64,000 nt of DNA, taken from contig JAEZKC010000012.1 of assembly GCA_023436205.1 (NCBI GenBank), forward strand, positions 103,961 through 167,960, written 5' to 3'. Positions 59,163-64,000 of this stretch are shown in pieces. The position numbers were made by a program, and so were the translations under genes. Origin of the DNA: Fibrobacterota bacterium. GTDB lineage: Bacteria; Fibrobacterota; Chitinivibrionia; Chitinivibrionales; Chitinispirillaceae. Position 1 is the stretch's first letter. Every line of letters starts with the position of its first letter. The notes beneath the pieces were generated by a model that had not been told where the DNA came from, did not search any database, and saw only the letters and a list, made by a program, of their open reading frames with translations.

Positions 59163-60113
59163 ATGATCATGACTGACAACCTAATTAAAGAAATAATAAG
59201 TATCGAAAAGGTGCAGAAAAGTTACGGATCTCACATCGCAGTGAACGATCTGAGCTTCTCTGTGCCGCAGGGCATTTGCTTTGGATTGCTTGGCCCCAAT
59301 GGAGCCGGCAAAACTACCACAATGAAAATGGTTTACGGCATGAACTACCGTGATCCGCTCCCCCAGAGTCGCCTCTCTGTCTTCGGCCACGATCCCCAGA
59401 CAGATGCTCTGCCGATAAAATTCGTATCGGGCGTCGTTCCCCAGGAAAACAACCTTGACGAGGAACTTAACGTGGAGCAGAACCTGAAGGTGTTCAGTCG
59501 CTTTTACAATCTGTCTGCCGGCGTCACTAAACAGCGCATTAATGAACTTCTCGAATTTATGGAACTTTCCGACAAGCACCGCTTTGGGATCAAGCAGCTG
59601 TCGGGAGGAATGAAACGCAGACTGATCATTGCAAGAGCCCTGCTCAACAATCCAAAGCTTCTGATTCTTGACGAACCCACTACGGGTCTTGACCCTCAGG
59701 TTCGCCACCTTATCTGGGATAAATTGCGCCTGCTGAAACGGAGCGGCATGACCATCCTGATCACCACCCACTACATGGAAGAGGCATTTCAGATTTGCGA
59801 TACCGTGTTGATAATGAATAAGGGGAAAAAAGTAGTTGAGGGCAATCCACAGGAACTGGTTCGGCAGAATATCGAACCCTATGTGATGGAAATTTATTCG
59901 AAGGACAACTTTGCGCTTGTAAGGGCAGACACAACACCACAGTGCTGTCGCATAGATGAAAGCACCGATATTGTGCGGATCTACAGTGCAGACTACGATC
60001 TTTTGCGGGATTTTTCGAAGCGGCTCACCCCGGGAGACTTCTATCTGCGACAGTCAAATCTCGAGGATCTGTTCCTCAAAGCTACAGGGAGTTCACTCAA
60101 TGCCCAGCAGTAA
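59163..60113 (+). CDS. ABC exporter ATPase, NodI/DrrA type
   Basis: The ATG at 59163 gives 316 residues; an in-frame extension to 58692 is antisense to the DUF gene and has no start support. Walker A is GPNGAGKTT, the Q loop GVVPQENNLDEELNVEQNL, the signature LSGGMKRRL, Walker B LLILDEPTTGLD and the switch His in TTHYMEEA. It matches NodI, DrrA and related ATPases that work with a single ABC-2 permease, here the gene at 60100. The cargo (polysaccharide, lipid-linked sugar or drug) is unknown. Confidence 0.9.
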   Translation: MIMTDNLIKEIISIEKVQKSYGSHIAVNDLSFSVPQGICFGLLGPNGAGKTTTMKMVYGMNYRDPLPQSRLSVFGHDPQTDALPIKFVSGVVPQENNLDEELNVEQNLKVFSRFYNLSAGVTKQRINELLEFMELSDKHRFGIKQLSGGMKRRLIIARALLNNPKLLILDEPTTGLDPQVRHLIWDKLRLLKRSGMTILITTHYMEEAFQICDTVLIMNKGKKVVEGNPQELVRQNIEPYVMEIYSKDNFALVRADTTPQCCRIDESTDIVRIYSADYDLLRDFSKRLTPGDFYLRQSNLEDLFLKATGSSLNAQQ

Positions 60114-60888
60114 GACATTAGCCTATCCGCCCCTGTCAAAAAGAATCTTGAGTGTGTGGTACCGGCACTACGCGGTTTACACAAAGAACCTCATTTCCAA
60201 TGGACTTCCGCCATTTCTGGAACCGCTTATTTTCCTTGCAGGCATCGGACTTGGAATGAACCGCTACATCGATCAGATGGCAGGTGTCCCCTATCTCACT
60301 TTTCTGGCCACGGGCCTGCCTATCACCGCCGCCATGTTTACTTCTGCATTTGAATGTTCCTACGGAACATTTATAAGGCTGGAATTTGATCGGGTCTATG
60401 ACGGTATGCTTTCTGCACCAATTTCGGTGGGCAATCTTCTGATTGGGGAAATTCTGTGGGCGGGATCAAAGGGGTTGTTCTTTTCATTTGCAGTTATCGT
60501 GGTAGTGGCATCCTTTGGACTAATCCCTCTGCCGACAGGCCTTATTGCCCCTCTGGTGGGATTTTTAGCCGGGCTGATGTTCGCATCACTTTCTTTACTT
60601 GTAACATCGTTTGTGGGAAACATTAACCATTTCAACTTCTATTTTACCGGATTTTTATCTCCCATGTTTTTCTTTTCCGGTGTAGTTTTCCCGATAGATA
60701 ATCTCCCCCCGGTTCTGCAGAAAGTGGCGGAAATCTTTCCTCTGACCCACGTCGTAAGAATGACCCGCATGCTTACCTTCTGGGATATTCAACCTGTTCT
60801 GCTTTACGATCTGCTGTACATTGCAGTATTCACTATTATAGTCGGATGGTTTGCAATCAAAAGACTTGGCAAGAAGATGATTCACTAG
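60100..60888 (+). CDS. ABC-2 permease, NodJ type
   Basis: The start MPSSKTLAYPP (GGGAG nine bases before) gives 262 residues and overlaps the ATPase gene by 14 nt. It has six transmembrane segments of the ABC-2 fold with the family segments IFLAGIGLGMNRYI, FECSYGTFIRLEFDRVYDGM, and GFLSPMFFFSGVVFPIDNLP. With the ATPase it forms a heteromeric exporter in which each protein is present twice. Confidence 0.9.
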   Translation: MPSSKTLAYPPLSKRILSVWYRHYAVYTKNLISNGLPPFLEPLIFLAGIGLGMNRYIDQMAGVPYLTFLATGLPITAAMFTSAFECSYGTFIRLEFDRVYDGMLSAPISVGNLLIGEILWAGSKGLFFSFAVIVVVASFGLIPLPTGLIAPLVGFLAGLMFASLSLLVTSFVGNINHFNFYFTGFLSPMFFFSGVVFPIDNLPPVLQKVAEIFPLTHVVRMTRMLTFWDIQPVLLYDLLYIAVFTIIVGWFAIKRLGKKMIH

Positions 60889-60899
60889 GGCTGGCAAGA

Positions 60900-61484
60900 G
60901 TGGCTGAACACCTAAAAGATAAAAAACGGCAAATCAGACCCTCATTACTGCAAATTTTCCTGATTTTCTTCAAAGTCGGAGCATTCACGCTAGGAGGCGG
61001 ATTGGCCATGCTCTCAGTTCTGAGGCACGAACTGCTCACCGTACGACAATGGCTTAAAGCGGAGGAATTCGCGGATGAGCTGACAAGCGCAACCAGTATC
61101 CCGGGAGCCATAATTGTCAATTTCGCCATTTTTCACGGGTATAGGCTTCGGGGAACGACCGGGTCAATTGCCGCTTTATTTGGAACCGTACTGCCCTCCT
61201 TTCTTACGATTCTTATAGTCGCTGCATTCCTATTTCCCTACTTCGATAATCCCTTGGTGGCATCATTTCTCAAAGGATCAGCAGCTGCAGTTGCAGGTCT
61301 TCTGGGACGGACTGCATTTACTATGGGTAAAACCATGGTGAAGAAGCCGATTCACATTCTACTCGCGGCCACTGCCGCTCTCATCGCGCTGATCCCCTGG
61401 ATACACCCTGTTTTCGGCCTGATTATTGTAGGCTTGGTTACGTTCCTCATCTCCTGGAGAGGAAAAGACAATGTTGGGTCTTAG
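60900..61484 (+). CDS. Chromate transporter, N-terminal half protein
   Basis: This 194-residue membrane protein probably starts at GTG 60900 (an ATG at 60846 overlaps the permease). It has a CHR domain with FFKVGAFTLGGGLAMLSVLRHEL and the ATSIPGAIIVNFAIFHGYRLRG segment. Short-chain CHR proteins act in pairs; the second is at 61471 with a 14-nt overlap. CHR proteins export chromate in exchange for other anions, though many have unknown substrates. The strong PGPI-like motif of the partner is weaker here (IPGAI). Confidence 0.88.
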   Translation: MAEHLKDKKRQIRPSLLQIFLIFFKVGAFTLGGGLAMLSVLRHELLTVRQWLKAEEFADELTSATSIPGAIIVNFAIFHGYRLRGTTGSIAALFGTVLPSFLTILIVAAFLFPYFDNPLVASFLKGSAAAVAGLLGRTAFTMGKTMVKKPIHILLAATAALIALIPWIHPVFGLIIVGLVTFLISWRGKDNVGS

Positions 61485-61998
61485 ACTTTTCATAAGTTTC
61501 TTCATGGTGGGAATTGCAGCTTACGGCGGCGGAGTGGTGACCATTCCCCTCATTGAACACGAAGTTGTCATTGTAAACAACTGGTTATCCGCCGATGAGC
61601 TGTCGGGGCTAATTGCGGTGGCCCAGATGACCCCCGGCCCCATTGCCGTAAACGCTGCCACCTTTACGGGATTTAGAGTATTGGGATTTACAGGCGCAGT
61701 AGCTGCAACCCTGGGAGTACTGCTTCCCTCGATCATAATCTGCTCGGTTCTTATTTACCTTTTTGCCCGATACAAACATCTGACCTGGCTTGCAGTTCTG
61801 CGTAAGTCAGTGCAGCCGGCGGTTTTCGGACTTATCATCGCTGCAGTGATCACTTACAGTAACAGCTCCATAACCGATTTCATCACTGCGGGACTTGCGG
61901 TCGCCACCTTTATTATTCTTACTTTCTTCCGGGACAGAGTACACCCAGTACTGATGATTCTGGCCTCAGGTGTTGCAGGAATATTCCTTTTTCGCTAA
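61471..61998 (+). CDS. Chromate transporter, C-terminal half protein
   Basis: This 175-residue protein has a CHR domain: FFMVGIAAYGGGVVTIPLIE, VAQMTPGPIAVNAATFTGFR, and GVLLPSIIICSVLIYLF. Together with the upstream CHR protein it makes a two-part chromate/anion exporter. The start ATG lies within the end of the preceding gene. It converges with the ATPase gene at 62005. Confidence 0.9.
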   Translation: MLGLRLFISFFMVGIAAYGGGVVTIPLIEHEVVIVNNWLSADELSGLIAVAQMTPGPIAVNAATFTGFRVLGFTGAVAATLGVLLPSIIICSVLIYLFARYKHLTWLAVLRKSVQPAVFGLIIAAVITYSNSSITDFITAGLAVATFIILTFFRDRVHPVLMILASGVAGIFLFR

Positions 61999-62004
61999 AA
62001 AACG

Positions 62005-62910
62005 TTATTTCCTGCTGAGAGAGATCAGATTGCGCGCGATTGCATCAAAGCACTCAACCACCTTTGAATGGTCCTGAAGCACGACCGGCTTGAGCGCTCG
62101 AAGTGACTGTCTAATTTCGGGGACATGAACCATGTACCCTATATACCTCAAAGGTAAAGATAGGTACTTCTGCACTATTCCGGTGAATCTCTCCCCCACC
62201 TTTACATCATCACTGCCTCTTACCATATTGACTACAAGGAAAGACTTCCTCTGTTTGAGCCACTCTTTCATCAACTGTACTTCCTCAGGAAAGCCTTCAG
62301 ACAGTTTCGAAAACATATCCTCCAGAGTGGAAATCGGTTGACCACTTTTGGGATCGGTAAAGTTTTTGATTCTTGACTGCAGCTCAGTCCTGCCCGGAAA
62401 CAGGCGGATAAGCCCTCTGAAAACTCCACTTTTAAGAAAACCGTAGGCATTCTCAATTGAAGTAGGCAGGCCATCAGTTACCATTATACTGTGAGGAAAA
62501 GCCCCGAAGAAGTCGGTCACAGTGTTGCCGCTTCCCGCTCCCAGATCGACAATAATGAAATCGGCATTGAGCTTTTTTATCCCACCGATCATCTTTTGCT
62601 TTTGTGAGAAGTTGGGATTGGCCAGTTCCAGAAAATCCCCGGCACCGCTTATAAGCCAGCTGTTCTGAACCACTGTGCCCACAGCCACATCGGAAAGGGA
62701 GGCGCAGCGACCGGCAAGGAAATCCTGCAAACCAATGTTAGGCCGTTTTATACCCAGGCAGGTGTGAAGATTTGCTCCGCCCAGATCAGCATCGATATAT
62801 CCAACCTTAAGTCCTCTGCGAGTAAGAGCGGCACCCAGGTTTGCGGTGACAGTGCTCTTGCCCACACCGCCTTTTCCGCCACCCACAGAGATGATTACCG
62901 GATCTTTCAT
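62005..62910 (-). CDS. MinD/FlhG-like ATPase
   Basis: The start MKDPVIISVGG gives 301 residues. The deviant Walker A is GGKGGVGKST, switch I DADLGGANLHT, and Walker B ADFIIVDLGAGSGN. The family (MinD/Mrp/FlhG) locates or counts cell structures or loads clusters; the IENAYGFLKSG and SFLVVNMV regions favour FlhG-like proteins, but no flagellar genes are visible. The gene upstream (62936) codes for an odd membrane protein and is only 25 nt away. Confidence 0.86.
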   Translation of the reverse strand: MKDPVIISVGGGKGGVGKSTVTANLGAALTRRGLKVGYIDADLGGANLHTCLGIKRPNIGLQDFLAGRCASLSDVAVGTVVQNSWLISGAGDFLELANPNFSQKQKMIGGIKKLNADFIIVDLGAGSGNTVTDFFGAFPHSIMVTDGLPTSIENAYGFLKSGVFRGLIRLFPGRTELQSRIKNFTDPKSGQPISTLEDMFSKLSEGFPEEVQLMKEWLKQRKSFLVVNMVRGSDDVKVGERFTGIVQKYLSLPLRYIGYMVHVPEIRQSLRALKPVVLQDHSKVVECFDAIARNLISLSRK

Positions 62911-62935
62911 ATATCTTTCCAGCTGAATATGAGTG

Positions 62936-63853
62936 CTACTCGCTTTCGGAGGGTGCTTTGCGCATTCCCGGAATGTCGAGCAGACCATCAAAATCCGATG
63001 TGGAACTGCTTTGACTGCTTTGGCCGTTCTGAACAGCAGAGGCCGCCGGGACAGGTTCCGAACGGGGCTGAGGAACAGGTGCCGGGGCTGGTGTCGGAGG
63101 AGCTGGAGGAGGTGGTGGTGGCGCTTGCTGCACTACCGGAGCGGGACTTGGCTGCACCGATCGAGGCCGGGTAGGCGGTACAGGCCTTGAACGTACAGGA
63201 GCTGGTGCCGGTTTCGGTTCAGGTTCCTTTATCACCACTGTCGAATCCGCTTTTTCCTCTGTAGTTGAATCTTTAACCTCTTGGTCTTGTAAAACCAGAG
63301 TATCTTTCAAAGAGGCTGTTTTCAGCCCGCCGGGAAAGGAGACCTTGTACTCTCGCCCCGAATGGGTGTAGGAGAGTGAAACTTGAGAGCCGGTGAAAAG
63401 CACACCCGCTATGATACCTCCAACCAGAACGACCGCACCTGCGGCAAAGATCCAGACAGGCTTCCTGGCTTTGATTCGTCCTTTTTTTCCGGATTTTTTC
63501 CTGAGCAGCTGACTGTAGCTTCTCTGAAGAATAAGCTGAAGTTCACGCTGGAAGACCTGCATATCTGCAGAAGCCACATTAACGGGACCAGCCACTTCAA
63601 AATCGGCATTTTTCCCGTTTTGGGCCGAATACCAATCATGAGCGTCTTCAATATTCTGACCAACAAATTTTCGGTAGAGATTTGCAGCCTTTTCACAAAC
63701 TGCTTCGCATGCCTGATCATGGCTTTTCTGCTCTGACCTCAGAGAACGATAGCTATCCGCGAACTGATCACGGAACAATGAATAAAAAGCCGAAGGATCG
63801 CCTTCGGACGCCAGATGAATATAGAGTTCCTGCTGAGAATTTATCTTTTTCAT
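62936..63853 (-). CDS. Membrane protein with sigma-like N-terminus and proline-rich tail
   Basis: This 305-residue protein (start MKKINSQQELY) has an N-terminal helical part (about 1-120, LASEGDPSAFYSLFRDQFAD) that recalls ECF sigma region 2 but is degenerate, one transmembrane helix (about 133-153, WIFAAGAVVLVGGIIAGVL), and a long Pro/Ala/Glu-rich tail (about 190-305, with PPPPPPAPPTPAP). The topology fits an inner-membrane protein with an extended periplasmic arm. It is the first gene of a pair with the MinD-like ATPase, so a polar or envelope-organising role is possible. Confidence 0.68.
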   Translation of the reverse strand: MKKINSQQELYIHLASEGDPSAFYSLFRDQFADSYRSLRSEQKSHDQACEAVCEKAANLYRKFVGQNIEDAHDWYSAQNGKNADFEVAGPVNVASADMQVFQRELQLILQRSYSQLLRKKSGKKGRIKARKPVWIFAAGAVVLVGGIIAGVLFTGSQVSLSYTHSGREYKVSFPGGLKTASLKDTLVLQDQEVKDSTTEEKADSTVVIKEPEPKPAPAPVRSRPVPPTRPRSVQPSPAPVVQQAPPPPPPAPPTPAPAPVPQPRSEPVPAASAVQNGQSSQSSSTSDFDGLLDIPGMRKAPSESE

Positions 63854-63944
63854 GTACTCAAAAATACTTACATTCTGTTGCCACCGCAAAAGGATGTATT
63901 TCATCGCATTCAGTATTCATATATTTCACACGACATCTCCTCCA

Positions 63945-64000
63945 GCTTCTGGTCTCTGGTCTCTGTCCTCTGGTCTCTGTCCTCTGGTCTCTGTCCTCTG
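63945..64000. repeat. Tandem repeat at the right edge
   Basis: The 14-nt unit CTCTGGTCTCTGTC occurs at 63954-63967, 63968-63981 and 63982-63995, with a partial unit before and at the window edge, so the array continues beyond. It lies upstream of the gene starting at 63853. Its copy number is not visible here. Confidence 0.75.

Noticed and set aside
63945..64000. CRISPR array at the window edge
   Set aside because: The units are adjacent with no spacers and are only 14 bp long.

Overview
The window looks like a chromosomal segment of a Gram-negative, polysaccharide-degrading bacterium, most likely Fibrobacterota (Fibrobacter / Chitinispirillum-like). The reasons are three members of the TIGR02147 (DUF4423) family, a paralogous family first defined in Fibrobacter succinogenes; secreted proteins with a C-terminal beta-sandwich sorting domain; many outer-membrane barrels and lipoproteins; and a GH5 mannanase plus the end of a GH130 mannoside phosphorylase. 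This placement is inferred from gene content; no 16S or marker gene is present.

Left part (1-18300), metabolism and nitrogen. A GH130 gene end is followed by two ammonium-transport operons on the minus strand: amtB-glnB (2076-385) and porin-amtB-glnB (8919-6101). Each starts from a near-consensus sigma-54 promoter (2129-2144 and 8998-9013), and each has its own sigma-54 enhancer-binding protein next to it: a NifA-like GAF-AAA-Fis protein (2436-4013) and a regulator with a degenerate low-molecular-weight phosphatase-like domain (9215-10981). Between the operons sit a cytoplasmic GH13 enzyme and a TetR regulator; both are preceded by the same 16-bp palindrome (TATACC-N4-GGTATA). Then come ptsI, a TIGR02757 gene, and nqrBCDEF with a small companion gene but no nqrA.

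Middle part (18292-41400), mixed housekeeping and envelope genes: M29 aminopeptidase, an odd intergenic region with a 51-codon ORF and a long hairpin, an L,D-transpeptidase, a fused NagB/PIG-L protein, a Ser/Thr kinase, a LemA-GIDE pair, tRNA-Arg(TCT) and tRNA-Pro(TGG), a Bcp peroxiredoxin, dapB, acetyltransferases, an operon starting with a chorismate mutase-GNAT fusion, and several barrel proteins.

Right part (41500-58000), secreted and accessory genes with decayed fragments. Three TIGR02147 regulator genes are each followed directly by a secreted protein with a Cys near the signal-peptide end and a shared repeat-like motif. Each regulator gene is preceded by two copies of a locus-specific 10-12 bp word. 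One of these modules also carries a lipoprotein serpin; another is divergent from the GH5 mannanase. Broken genes (histidine-kinase end, sorting-domain end, Ig-like fragment fused to a truncated Fe-S membrane protein) show past deletion and recombination. The window ends with an ElyC-like protein, a DUF2156 protein, a NodI/NodJ-type ABC exporter, a two-part chromate transporter, and a MinD-like ATPase next to a proline-rich membrane protein.

The best candidate for an undescribed system is the TIGR02147-lipoprotein module, followed by the duplicated sigma-54 Amt/P-II circuits with a dedicated outer-membrane protein and the nqrA-less NQR cluster.
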